30,215 bases of DNA from W0P28-013 sp963659365 (GTDB lineage: Bacteria > Bacteroidota > Bacteroidia > Bacteroidales > Paludibacteraceae). The notes beneath the pieces are model-generated. The model had not been told where the DNA came from and ran no database searches. It worked only from the letters and a program-made list of their open reading frames with translations. Below are positions 6,418-14,526 of this stretch, one piece after another. The translations under genes were made by a program, and so were the position numbers. The DNA lies in the NCBI GenBank assembly GCA_963659365.1, contig CAVKTI010000026.1, forward strand, positions 1-30,215. The letters are read 5' to 3'. Position 1 is the stretch's first letter. Each line of letters opens with the position of its first letter.

Positions 6418-8400
6418 ATGAGGAAAATAATTGGGCTTTGTCTGCTCTGCGGCTTGCCGTGGTTGCTCGCAGCGCAGCGCAACATTACCGATGTTTCGAC
6501 ATCGCTCGACGGCACACGCAAAATTCTGCGCATCGAAACGGCCGATGGCGGTCGCCTCTACGAATGCCGCGCGGTGGTGGCCAACCGCTTCGATACGCTC
6601 GAAATCGCTACACTGACGCAGTGGGCGGCGGGCAGTCGGCTCATCACACCGAGCATCAGTTGCGATGGGCGCACGCTGCTCTTCGCTTCCGACAAAAAAT
6701 CGCCCGACAAATTCGACCTTTACAGTGCGCGCTTTTCGGCGGGTGCGTGGCAAACGCCCGAACCTTTCCCAGCCGCCATCAACACGCCCGAATCGGAGGA
6801 GAGTCCGTCGCTTGCGGGCAATGGGCGGATACTCTATTTCATTCGCCGCACGCCGCCCGAAGGACGCAACGCCAAGGAGAAGACCGAACTTTTTCGTGCT
6901 TTGCAAAACGAACACGGGGAATGGAGCAAAGTGGAGGCCATCGTGCCGCCCATCAACGACGAGCAGGAACTCACGCCGCACATTTTGGCCGACAACAAAA
7001 CGCTCTTTTTCGCTTCTAAACGCCCGCTCGACGGCAAAAAAAGCAAAGGCACAGCCATCTATTGCGCACGCACTCTTGTGGGCAAAGAGTGGTATCAACC
7101 GACGCTGATTTGTGGTGTCGAAGAACGAAATTTTGTCAATCCCGACTACGATTACCGCACCGATAAATTGACCGTTACCGAGATAAAAACCGTCAAAAAA
7201 CAACTGATTTACAGTCAGATAGATGCGCAAACCAGCGAACGCGCGTTGCCGATGTGCGTGGCGGCTGGCGTGGTGGTCGATAAGGCGCGGCAACCGCTCG
7301 CCGATGCGTCGATAGAGATTGTGGACGACATCACTTCGCAACTTTTTATGCGCGCAAACACCGACGACGACGGCAAATTCATCGTGCCGCTGCCAAAGGG
7401 CAAACGCTACCGCCTCGATTTTACTAAAAATGGCTATTCGCACCACTATAAAACCGTCGATGCTTCCGATTTGACCGAAACCGTTTGGACAAACGACACC
7501 ATCGGGCTGTTCGATAGGCTGGAATTGCAGTTCAACCTGTTCGACAGCGAGATGTTCGAGCCGCTGAAACAGCCTGTGGTAACGCTCAAAAACCTGTCCG
7601 ATGCGCAGCAAACCGTGCTCGAAAATGCGGCGGTGGCGCAGGGACGCTATATCGTGGCGCTGCCGTTGGGCAAGGTGTACGAGCTGACTTTTGCGCAGCC
7701 GAATTTTGTGCCGTTCAATTTTCTAATCGACACCGAAAAGTCGGTGCAGTTCAGCGAGAGCGAAATCGATGTGGCGTTGCAGCCCGACAAGTCGGCGTTG
7801 GCGTTTGCGGTGCTGTCGCAAACCGACGAACGGCCTGTGGCGGCGCGTGTGGTTTTTCAAAATCTGAGCCGAAAGGAGCGTTACGAAATCGCTACCGACT
7901 CCACAACGCAAACGCACGAAATCAGCCTGCGCATGGGCGAATCGTACCGTATTGCGGTGCAGGGCAAAGGACATTTTGCCTACGAAACGCAGATCGATGT
8001 GTCGTCCGAAAAGTCGTTCCAGCGCACATTTGCATTGCAGCCGATACTAGAAAATCAGAGCATCAGCCTATCGAACATCTTGTTCGAAACTGCTTCGGCG
8101 GAACTCATGTCGCGCTCGTTTGCGCCGTTGGACGAACTCGTGGAGTTCATGCGTCTCAACCCGACGGTGCAAATCGAACTTTCGGCGCACACCGACAATG
8201 TGGGCAACGATGCCTACAACCAGCGTCTGTCCGAGCGGCGCGCACAGTCCACCGCCGATTATTTGGTGTCGCAAGGCATTGATTCACAGCGCATTATTTC
8301 GGTCGGATATGGCAAAACAAAACCTATTGCGCCCAACGATACGGAAGAAAATCGCAGTAAAAATCGCCGCGTAGAGATGAAAATCGTGAAAATCAATTAA
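6418..8400 (+). CDS. PD40 beta-propeller / OmpA-like envelope protein, PorE-like
   Basis: A 660-residue exported protein. Visible in order: signal peptide (1-20, ending LAAQ), three PD40/WD40-like repeats (near 77, 129 and 185; each with an S.DG/N.LxFxS-type core), a carboxypeptidase-regulatory-like beta domain (about 281-345), a second beta-rich stretch (about 370-540), and a C-terminal OmpA peptidoglycan-binding domain (about 553-660) with the HTDNVG and NRRVEM residues that contact diaminopimelate. This is the order in the T9SS component PorE, except that PorE has an N-terminal TPR domain and lipobox, both missing here. It probably tethers an outer-membrane assembly to peptidoglycan. The next gene starts 13 bp downstream. 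A non-T9SS role remains possible. Confidence 0.85.
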   Translation: MRKIIGLCLLCGLPWLLAAQRNITDVSTSLDGTRKILRIETADGGRLYECRAVVANRFDTLEIATLTQWAAGSRLITPSISCDGRTLLFASDKKSPDKFDLYSARFSAGAWQTPEPFPAAINTPESEESPSLAGNGRILYFIRRTPPEGRNAKEKTELFRALQNEHGEWSKVEAIVPPINDEQELTPHILADNKTLFFASKRPLDGKKSKGTAIYCARTLVGKEWYQPTLICGVEERNFVNPDYDYRTDKLTVTEIKTVKKQLIYSQIDAQTSERALPMCVAAGVVVDKARQPLADASIEIVDDITSQLFMRANTDDDGKFIVPLPKGKRYRLDFTKNGYSHHYKTVDASDLTETVWTNDTIGLFDRLELQFNLFDSEMFEPLKQPVVTLKNLSDAQQTVLENAAVAQGRYIVALPLGKVYELTFAQPNFVPFNFLIDTEKSVQFSESEIDVALQPDKSALAFAVLSQTDERPVAARVVFQNLSRKERYEIATDSTTQTHEISLRMGESYRIAVQGKGHFAYETQIDVSSEKSFQRTFALQPILENQSISLSNILFETASAELMSRSFAPLDELVEFMRLNPTVQIELSAHTDNVGNDAYNQRLSERRAQSTADYLVSQGIDSQRIISVGYGKTKPIAPNDTEENRSKNRRVEMKIVKIN

Positions 8401-8413
8401 AGGGGGAATCGCT

Positions 8414-10126
8414 ATGCTTCGCAAAAATATAATTATCGTAATTGCTTTATTGTCAGCGGTTTGCGCTTGTGCCGACGAGTACGACCGCCTGCTCGAAAAG
8501 TATGCCGATGCCGATCCGTCGGTGGCGGTTTCGGTGCTGAAGGAGTTTCAGAAAAAGTATCCCGAAATGGGGCATGTCTATATGGCGTTGGGCGACCTGT
8601 CGGAGCAACTGGCCGATGGGCTGAATCCTATCACCAATTATGCCACACTGTCGCAGTATCTGTTTGAAACACAGTTGTTTTACGGAAATTGCGCGCACTT
8701 TGCTACCGACGACGAGGTGCGCAGCCACAATGCCCATTATCGCCAGTCGATGGGCTCCGACCAGCGCGTTACGATGCAATCGCTGGTGCCGTTTCTGACC
8801 GAGAAACGCCGTCGTGCCATCGAGCGGAAAGCCGCTGTCGATGCGCTGTACCGCGCTTTTTATGGCATGGTCGATAGTTACAACGGCTGCGTGGAGGCGT
8901 TTTTTCGCTTTTGCCAAAAATACCCGAACCGCAAAGATGCGCTGCTGCTTGCCGACAAGGGCGACTTGCTACTGCTCGATACGCTCGGTGCGAGATACGG
9001 CGATTTCATGGCGGCGCAACAGCGTTTTCTCGCCCAACTCGATAGCCTGCCGATAGCGGGCTACCAACCGCAATTTACGGTGAAAAGCATCGATTTCTAC
9101 CGCTTGGACGGCCTGAATACCTCCGATTTTCTGCGCAACGAAATCTCTCTTTGGAACTACGCCGAGTGGGTGCAGGCGTTCAAAAACGGCCAACTGCCCG
9201 AAGTGCAGCAACTGCGCAACGACATCGACGCGCAGACGCACACGCTCACACGCCTCTACGGTCGCTGGATAACCTCGACCGACACGCTGCGGCAACTCCC
9301 TTTTGCTGCGCCACCACGCGCCTTGTGCAACCGCATCAACCTGTTCGATTACCAGTCGCCGCTCTTGCCCTATTTCGATTTTCAAGTAGAAGCGGTCAAT
9401 CTGGCAATGGCGTGCCATCGGCCTGAAAATGCGCGCTGTGCCGACCCCGAAAAGTTGCTGGAGCAGGCCAAATGCGTGTCCGACTTGCAGCGGCGTTTGG
9501 CACGCTTGCAGTCGGCTTATGCCGATTTTTCCGAAAAGTCGCAAAACCCCATTTCACTCGAAAAACATCGGGCGTGGGTGCGCAAGTTTTTCCTCAACGG
9601 CATTGGCGAACGCATGGACGAAATGTTGCACACCGCCGAAAAATCTGTACTTGAAAGTGCTAGCAAATTGCAGTACAATGTACTGCAAACTGACAGCATT
9701 TGTATTGCAAAATGCAGTCAAAAACCGTCTGCGTTCAAACCGTCGGTTGCCACCGAAAATCTTCGCTATTGCCTATACGACGACATCGCCAAAACGCTAC
9801 TTTTGGCCTACGCCGCCGACAGCAACATCGCTCTGCGCTGCGTCGATGGCGATGGACGCGAACTGTGGCGCACCAGTTACCCGATTGCTGGCAGGCTCAT
9901 CGATTTGATTCCTGTTGGCGACAAGTTTTGGCTCTTTACCGACGCTGGCGGCGTGGCGGTGCAGTGGGTCATCACGCAGGGCGGACTGCCAGTGGCACAG
10001 CGGCCTCTGCCCGATTTCGACGGAGTGCGTCTTTTGCGTGCCATCAAACTGAATGCCGAAACCATCGCGTTGGTCGGCGACCGCAGCGGTACAGCCATCT
10101 ACCGCGAATTCCCCACCGATTTTTGA
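8414..10126 (+). CDS. Unrecognised exported protein, operon partner of the PD40/OmpA protein
   Basis: A 570-residue protein I do not recognise. A signal peptide (about 1-20, LLSAVCACA) is followed by a largely helical region (about 22-420) whose first part (EYDRLLEKY..., then a KKYP...YMALGDL stretch) looks TPR-like, and a C-terminal beta-rich part (about 450-570) with short strands resembling propeller blades (WRTSY, FWLFTDAGG, IALVGDRSG). It is tightly coupled to the preceding gene, 13 bp apart, and unusually for this window has a purine-rich AAAGGGGG eight bases before the ATG. Coupling suggests that it partners the PD40/OmpA protein in the periplasm, possibly supplying the TPR module that PorE carries in cis. 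That is inference. Confidence 0.85.
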   Translation: MLRKNIIIVIALLSAVCACADEYDRLLEKYADADPSVAVSVLKEFQKKYPEMGHVYMALGDLSEQLADGLNPITNYATLSQYLFETQLFYGNCAHFATDDEVRSHNAHYRQSMGSDQRVTMQSLVPFLTEKRRRAIERKAAVDALYRAFYGMVDSYNGCVEAFFRFCQKYPNRKDALLLADKGDLLLLDTLGARYGDFMAAQQRFLAQLDSLPIAGYQPQFTVKSIDFYRLDGLNTSDFLRNEISLWNYAEWVQAFKNGQLPEVQQLRNDIDAQTHTLTRLYGRWITSTDTLRQLPFAAPPRALCNRINLFDYQSPLLPYFDFQVEAVNLAMACHRPENARCADPEKLLEQAKCVSDLQRRLARLQSAYADFSEKSQNPISLEKHRAWVRKFFLNGIGERMDEMLHTAEKSVLESASKLQYNVLQTDSICIAKCSQKPSAFKPSVATENLRYCLYDDIAKTLLLAYAADSNIALRCVDGDGRELWRTSYPIAGRLIDLIPVGDKFWLFTDAGGVAVQWVITQGGLPVAQRPLPDFDGVRLLRAIKLNAETIALVGDRSGTAIYREFPTDF

Positions 10127-10147
10127 ATAGTGTAACCAAAATTTTTG

Positions 10148-10155
10148 TATATTTG
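10148..10155 (+). promoter_or_regulatory. -7 box of the 71-residue gene
   Basis: TATATTTG matches TAnnTTTG, 22 nt before the ATG at 10178. Confidence 0.6.
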
Positions 10156-10177
10156 CAAGCACAAAACGGACAAAATT

Positions 10178-10393
10178 ATGGAAGCAGGATTGACTAGTGC
10201 ACAGTTGCATTTGGTAAAACTTTTTTCGTTTGTAAAAACAAAAACCGCCTTCAGCGAGTTGCAAGATGTTTTGATGCAATACTACGCAAAAGAGGTTGAT
10301 AGGCAGATGGATGCCTTGTGGGACAGCGGCAAACTCGATGCAGACAAAATGAACCAAATCCGAACTGCCCACATCAGAACGCCATACAAATGA
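10178..10393 (+). CDS. Small conserved-looking orphan protein, possible antitoxin-like
   Basis: A 71-residue acidic/helical protein with the pattern FSELQDVLMQYYAKEVDRQMDALW and a terminal HIRTPYK. From memory, similar short proteins (leucine-rich start, xxLWDEGxL, terminal HMRTPY) are common in Bacteroidota and often sit just before a PIN-domain toxin or occur alone; I cannot confirm this here. No toxin gene follows: the next element is tRNA-Ser on the other strand. The start was chosen because a -7 box lies 22 nt upstream; an in-frame TTG upstream overlaps that box. Function unknown. Confidence 0.75.
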   Translation: MEAGLTSAQLHLVKLFSFVKTKTAFSELQDVLMQYYAKEVDRQMDALWDSGKLDADKMNQIRTAHIRTPYK

Positions 10394-10427
10394 ATCCGCT
10401 TGTTGCAAAATTCTTGGCGTAGCCAAA

Positions 10428-10471
10428 CACCAAAAGCGAGCACCCCAAATTGGGATTGCTCGCTTTTGGTG
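10428..10471. terminator. Bidirectional terminator between the orphan gene and tRNA-Ser
   Basis: A perfect 15-bp inverted repeat (10428-10442 with 10457-10471) has AAAA on the 5' side and TTTT on the 3' side of the stem on either strand, so it can terminate both convergent units. The minus-strand stem begins inside the encoded CCA of the tRNA. Confidence 0.75.
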
Positions 10472-10559
10472 GCGGAAAGTGAGGGATTCGAACCCCCGGA
10501 ACAGTTACCCGTTCACCGCATTTCGAGTGCGGCCCGATCGACCACTCCGGCAACTTTCC
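10470..10559 (-). tRNA. tRNA-Ser (anticodon CGA)
   Basis: On the minus strand the acceptor stem GGAAAGT (10559-10553) pairs with ACTTTCC (10480-10474), followed by discriminator G and an encoded CCA. The D-arm (GCCGGAGTGGTCGATCGGGC), the anticodon arm CCGCA-CTCGAAA-TGCGG with CGA, a long variable arm (GAAC...GTTC) and the T-arm GGGGGTTCGAATCCC are all present. The long variable arm and CGA anticodon identify a class II serine tRNA reading UCG. UCG is a common serine codon in the surrounding genes. Confidence 0.97.
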
Positions 10560-10570
10560 GAAAAGCGGTG

Positions 10571-10601
10571 CAAAGGTACGGCTTTTTTTCTAATGCGCAA
10601 A
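10571..10601 (-). promoter_or_regulatory. Promoter of tRNA-Ser
   Basis: The minus strand carries TTTG (10601-10598), a 19-nt spacer and TACCTTTG (10578-10571), placing the start a few bases before the tRNA. Confidence 0.85.
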
Positions 10602-10820
10602 ATTTTTTTCAACTTTTTGCAAAAAAGCGGCCGGCACCACACACTAGTAAGAGTGTGTTTTTTCATTTCTCTTACTTTTTTCTTGCACTTTTTGCGATTT
10701 TTCTTGCCAGTTTTTGCCTTTCAAAAAGTGTTAAAATGGCATTTTTGCACTTTTTTTTGTTAAAAATGGGGGGGGGCAAGTATTTGATAATCAGTAAGTT
10801 GCAACTATATTTGGCGTTTG
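10602..10820 (+). other. Non-coding gap with two terminator-like hairpins and a G9 tract
   Basis: No gene is supported between the tRNA and lipoprotein promoters. On the plus strand a 7-bp stem (10639-10645 with 10652-10658) ends in six T, and a second A/T-rich hairpin (10723-10730 with 10748-10755) ends in eight T. A run of nine G occupies 10768-10776, 44 nt before the -33 box of the lipoprotein promoter. The hairpins could end transcripts running past the convergent terminator, or bound a small RNA. Confidence 0.55.
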
Positions 10821-10852
10821 TTTGGACGATATGCTATTAAATTGTAACTTTG
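10821..10852 (+). promoter_or_regulatory. Promoter of the lipoprotein/barrel operon
   Basis: TTTG at 10821-10824, a 20-nt spacer and TAACTTTG at 10845-10852 form a complete consensus promoter, 45 nt before the ATG at 10898. Confidence 0.85.
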
Positions 10853-10897
10853 TAGATGAATAATCAACCCAATTTACTAAACAAAAATTTTTTTATT

Positions 10898-11989
10898 ATG
10901 AAAAAGATTTTCTTTGGGTCTGCCATGCTGGCCGTTTTGGCACTGGTAGGCTGCAAAAAAGAACAGAGCCAGTTCACACTCGATGGTCTGGCAGGTGTAG
11001 CAACTGTGCAAGGTAAGGTAACTTACGATATGGGCACAGTGGACAATAGTGGCGTTATCGTTACTAGCAATGTGGTGACCAAAGAGGGCGCAACCGTGTT
11101 GTTGAGCGTAAGCTACAGCGACTATGGTGGAACAGGTACAGGCCAAAAGCAGTACACCGTTACTACCGATGCCGAAGGTAAATATGTGTTCCAAGTGCCA
11201 GTGGGCGTTACGCCAATATCGTCGGCGAAAGTAGAGGTGTTGCCTTTCAATGGTAGCAAAGGCGAGGTAATCGATGGGCAGGTGATAAGCATAGAAAATG
11301 CCCTGTTTGACCAACTCGAGTATCTCGACGGCAAGACAGAAGAGGTGTCGCTCGAAAACCAAAAGGTAGAGGTACGCAACATCAAGGTGTCGTCTAACAG
11401 CACGCTCGACAAGACCAAAATCGGCGAAAAATCGTTTGTTGTCAGCGGTAAAGTAGAGTCGAAATCCGAAACATGGTCCGACAAAGACAATTTGACATAC
11501 GGCTTGAAACCAACAACTGCTGTTGTTGCTAATCGCACGGTGAAAATAACGCTTTCGCACACCGATGCTGTCGATTATCCGCAAACACTCTCTTACACCA
11601 CCCAAACTAATGCTGAAGGCGTTTATTCGCTTTCTGTCAAAATTTTCGATGCTTGGGAGTACGAGAAAGTGCAGGTGAAAGTAGAAGTGCCAGCCTACTA
11701 TGTGGCAGAATCGGCCAACGATGACATGAAGTACAAACACCTTTACTATTTGAGCGATGCAACAGATGTGTCGAAAACACAATATCTCTATGGCATTTTC
11801 CAAAAGGGCGAGATGTCGGCTCCTGTTAGTGCTTTGGCAAAAGAGATTGGTGTGAGTGTTGGCAACATACCTCTAGTATTTACGCCTGACCAACAGCCTG
11901 TTTATGGCATTAACAAGCACAAAAAAGACGAGACGGTACTATATGTGTCGTACAATCTCTACAGTTGGACATTGGAGTTCATCGATTGA
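10898..11989 (+). CDS. Lipoprotein with two carboxypeptidase-regulatory-like beta domains
   Basis: A 363-residue predicted lipoprotein: signal peptide with lipobox LVGC and lipidated Cys19, followed by KKEQ, a charged start that may favour surface or outer-membrane placement. Two related beta-sandwich segments are visible, about 38-120 (QGKVTYDMG...DAEGKYVFQVPVG) and about 179-275 (SGKVESK...NAEGVYSLSVKI), both with the GKV...T...EGxYxxxVP signature of carboxypeptidase-regulatory/CNA-B-like domains. The remaining C-terminal part is beta-rich and unrecognised. No enzymatic motif is seen. It is followed after 40 bp, with no promoter between, by an outer-membrane barrel gene, so the two probably form a surface complex. 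The start was chosen from the promoter position; an in-frame ATG at 10856 would lie at the transcript start. Confidence 0.85.
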   Translation: MKKIFFGSAMLAVLALVGCKKEQSQFTLDGLAGVATVQGKVTYDMGTVDNSGVIVTSNVVTKEGATVLLSVSYSDYGGTGTGQKQYTVTTDAEGKYVFQVPVGVTPISSAKVEVLPFNGSKGEVIDGQVISIENALFDQLEYLDGKTEEVSLENQKVEVRNIKVSSNSTLDKTKIGEKSFVVSGKVESKSETWSDKDNLTYGLKPTTAVVANRTVKITLSHTDAVDYPQTLSYTTQTNAEGVYSLSVKIFDAWEYEKVQVKVEVPAYYVAESANDDMKYKHLYYLSDATDVSKTQYLYGIFQKGEMSAPVSALAKEIGVSVGNIPLVFTPDQQPVYGINKHKKDETVLYVSYNLYSWTLEFID

Positions 11990-12029
11990 TTGATGCCGTT
12001 TTTTATAATAGATTAAATAGACTACGACT

Positions 12030-12953
12030 ATGAAAAAGATAGTAAGTTGCCTTTTGGTGGCGATGCTGGCTCTGCCAGTGTTTGCCCAAGAAGCAGCAGT
12101 GGCAGAAAAAAGCGACTACCTGCCCAAGGCAGGCGACTTTGCCATTGGCTTCAATTTGAACCCATTTACCGACTATATCGGTAAGTTGTTTAACGGCAGC
12201 ACCAATGCCTCTATCGACAACGAAGCGATAGGCGGCTCGGGCTTGCTGTGGAACAAAGACCTGTCGAGCGTGGCTGCGCCATTCCCGCTGGTTTCTATTC
12301 AGGGCAAGTATATGCTCACCGATCAGTTGGGCATTCGTGCCAACATTGGTTTGCTGCTCAACCGCACTCACAAACAGGAGTATGTGTTGGACGAGGCTGC
12401 CTTGGCACTCGACCCACTGTCGCGCGAAAAGGTGATCGACTCGTACAAATTTGCTCGTACTGGCGGTAGCCTTTCGGCTGGTGTTGAGTACCGTGTAGGT
12501 CAGCGCCGTGTGCAGGGCGTGTTTAGCGGCAGTCTGCTGTATGCGTTCTACACCCAAAGCAAAAAATACGACTACGGCAACGGAATTACGGAGGTAAATC
12601 AAAAACCTGAAAGTGCCAGTTGGACAACTTGGGAATCCATTAGTTCGGCTATGCCAAATGCACGCGCTCTCAAAGACTACAACGGCAATGGCACGCACAC
12701 TGTTGGTTTGGCTGGTAGCATAGGCGTTGAGTGCTTTGTTGCTCCGAAAATTGCGCTGGGTGCCGAGGTCAATCTCGCGCTGCTCTACACATGGACGCCC
12801 AACAAGTATGTAGAATACGAAGGTTACAACACGCTGAATAGCAAGGTAGAGAATTTTACCGACCTGAAAGCCCCGAAAACAAGCGATTTCGTGTTTGGCA
12901 CGCAAAACATCGGTGCAAACCTCTACATGACCTTCTACTTTGGCAAAAACTAA
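12030..12953 (+). CDS. Outer-membrane beta-barrel protein
   Basis: A 307-residue protein with a clear signal peptide (1-19, ALPVFAQ) and alternating amphipathic strands through to a C-terminal aromatic strand (LYMTFYFGKN), as in outer-membrane barrels. Motifs such as IGFNLNPF, SAGVEYRVGQRRVQG and GLAGSIGVECFVAPKIALGAEVNLAL fit strand-turn-strand geometry. I cannot name a specific family. It is the second gene of a unit with the upstream lipoprotein and ends in a strong terminator. Its role may be as a membrane anchor or pore for the lipoprotein; this is inference. Confidence 0.85.
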   Translation: MKKIVSCLLVAMLALPVFAQEAAVAEKSDYLPKAGDFAIGFNLNPFTDYIGKLFNGSTNASIDNEAIGGSGLLWNKDLSSVAAPFPLVSIQGKYMLTDQLGIRANIGLLLNRTHKQEYVLDEAALALDPLSREKVIDSYKFARTGGSLSAGVEYRVGQRRVQGVFSGSLLYAFYTQSKKYDYGNGITEVNQKPESASWTTWESISSAMPNARALKDYNGNGTHTVGLAGSIGVECFVAPKIALGAEVNLALLYTWTPNKYVEYEGYNTLNSKVENFTDLKAPKTSDFVFGTQNIGANLYMTFYFGKN

Positions 12954-12976
12954 ACTTGCCATTGGTGCATAAACAG

Positions 12977-13012
12977 TTCCGCTGTCCGCTTTTGGGCAGC
13001 GGAATTTTTTTT
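12977..13012 (+). terminator. Terminator of the lipoprotein/barrel operon
   Basis: An 8-bp perfect stem TTCCGCTG/CAGCGGAA is followed by eight T. Its loop contains the -33 box of the next promoter. Confidence 0.88.
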
Positions 13013-13021
13013 GTAAATTTG
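12991..13021 (+). promoter_or_regulatory. Promoter upstream of radA, nested in the terminator
   Basis: TTTG at 12991-12994, a 19-nt spacer and TAAATTTG at 13014-13021. The leader to radA (13022-13155) contains gaggttatag words and an inverted copy of the tagattttaagaagatagaa block near 13113-13150. Confidence 0.75.
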
Positions 13022-13155
13022 CAGAAGGAAAGGTGAGAGGTTATAGGTGAGAGTTGATAGGAGAAACTATGACTATTGACTATGACCTCGGTATCTGCAA
13101 CTAACTGCAGTGTCCAAGTCTATATTCTATCTTCTTAAAATCTATATTCTGAAAA

Positions 13156-14526
13156 ATGAAAGATAAAATCGTCTATTTTTGTAAGGAGTGCGGTGCCGAT
13201 TATCCGAAGGCGTATGGGCGTTGCCCTGCGTGTGGCGCGTGGAACTCGTTTGTGGAGCAGAAGGTGCAGAAGAGCGTTGCGCCGAAGGTGGTGGCGCACG
13301 GTTTTGTGAACACCAACGGCGGTCGGCCTGTGCGTGTGGACGAGGTGGAGGCGTGCGCCGAAATGCGCATCGACACGCACAATGCCGAACTGAATCGCGT
13401 GCTTGGCGGCGGTCTTGTGCCAGGGTCGTTGGTGCTGATTGGCGGCGAGCCGGGCATCGGCAAAAGTACGCTGGTGCTGCAAGTGGCACTGCGTATGGCG
13501 GGCAAAAAAATTCTGTATGTATCAGGCGAGGAGAGCGTGAACCAACTGAAAATGCGTGCCGAGCGCGTGGGCAAGATGGAGAGCACTTGCTACATTGTGA
13601 GCGAAACCTCGTTGGAACGCATTTTCGAGCATATTCGCACAGTGTCGCCCGATGTGGTGGTGGTCGATTCTATTCAGACCATCTCGACCGATGCGGCGGA
13701 GTCGTCGCCCGGAAGCATTTCGCAGGTGCGCGAGTGTTCGGCGGCGTTGCTCAAATTTGCCAAAGAGAGCGCCATTCCTGTGCTGCTCATCGGCCACATC
13801 ACGAAAGAGGGCAGCATTGCAGGCCCAAAAATTTTGGAGCATATTGTCGATACTGTGTTGCAGTTCGAGGGCGACAGGCACTACCTTTACCGCATTTTGC
13901 GCGCCAACAAAAACCGTTTTGGCAGCACCGACGAACTGGCGATTTTCGAGATGCAGCAGAGCGGCTTGCGCGAGGTGTCGAATCCGTCGGAACTGCTGCT
14001 CACACGCAACAACGACGGTTTGAGCGGCATTGCCATCGCTGCGATGGTCGAAGGCGTTCGACCGTTTCTGATCGAGGTTCAGGCACTTGTGAGTACGGCC
14101 GCCTACGGCACGCCACAGCGTTCGGCCACGGGCTTCGACATTCGGCGCATGAACATGTTGCTGGCGGTGCTCGAGAAGCGCGCGGGTTTCAAACTGATGC
14201 AAAAAGATGTGTTTTTGAACATTGCTGGCGGCCTGCGTGTGAGCGATCCTGCGGTCGATTTGGCGGTGTTGGTGGCGGTGTTGTCGTCGAATTTGGACAT
14301 GACGGTCGATAACACGATTTGCGTTACTGGCGAGGTCGGCTTGTCGGGCGAAATTCGTCCTGTCAATCGGGTAGAGCAGCGTATTGCCGAAGCGCAGAAA
14401 TTGGGTTTCAAAAAGATTTTAGTGCCAGCATTCAATCGCGAAAAATTGGCCAAAACCAACTGGAAAATCGAAGTCATCGGCGTGAAACGCGTCGAAGAGG
14501 CATTTCGGGTGCTGTTTTCGGAATGA
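13156..14526 (+). CDS. radA: DNA repair protein RadA
   Basis: A 456-residue RadA/Sms, the RecA-related branch-migration helicase of homologous recombination. An N-terminal four-cysteine zinc finger (C9, C12, C23, C26) is followed by the RecA-like ATPase with Walker A GGEPGIGKST at 96-105, a Walker-B-like VVVVDSIQT stretch, the RadA-specific KNRFG motif at 252-256, and a C-terminal Lon-protease-like domain (about 280-456) that lacks protease function in this family. Length and motifs are complete. The start ATG lies 135 nt after the promoter. Confidence 0.97.
   Translation: MKDKIVYFCKECGADYPKAYGRCPACGAWNSFVEQKVQKSVAPKVVAHGFVNTNGGRPVRVDEVEACAEMRIDTHNAELNRVLGGGLVPGSLVLIGGEPGIGKSTLVLQVALRMAGKKILYVSGEESVNQLKMRAERVGKMESTCYIVSETSLERIFEHIRTVSPDVVVVDSIQTISTDAAESSPGSISQVRECSAALLKFAKESAIPVLLIGHITKEGSIAGPKILEHIVDTVLQFEGDRHYLYRILRANKNRFGSTDELAIFEMQQSGLREVSNPSELLLTRNNDGLSGIAIAAMVEGVRPFLIEVQALVSTAAYGTPQRSATGFDIRRMNMLLAVLEKRAGFKLMQKDVFLNIAGGLRVSDPAVDLAVLVAVLSSNLDMTVDNTICVTGEVGLSGEIRPVNRVEQRIAEAQKLGFKKILVPAFNREKLAKTNWKIEVIGVKRVEEAFRVLFSE

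Noticed and set aside
10400..10840. 146- and 94-residue frames over the tRNA
   Set aside because: They run across tRNA-Ser and low-complexity T-rich DNA and have no promoter; translation of a tRNA complement is common noise.
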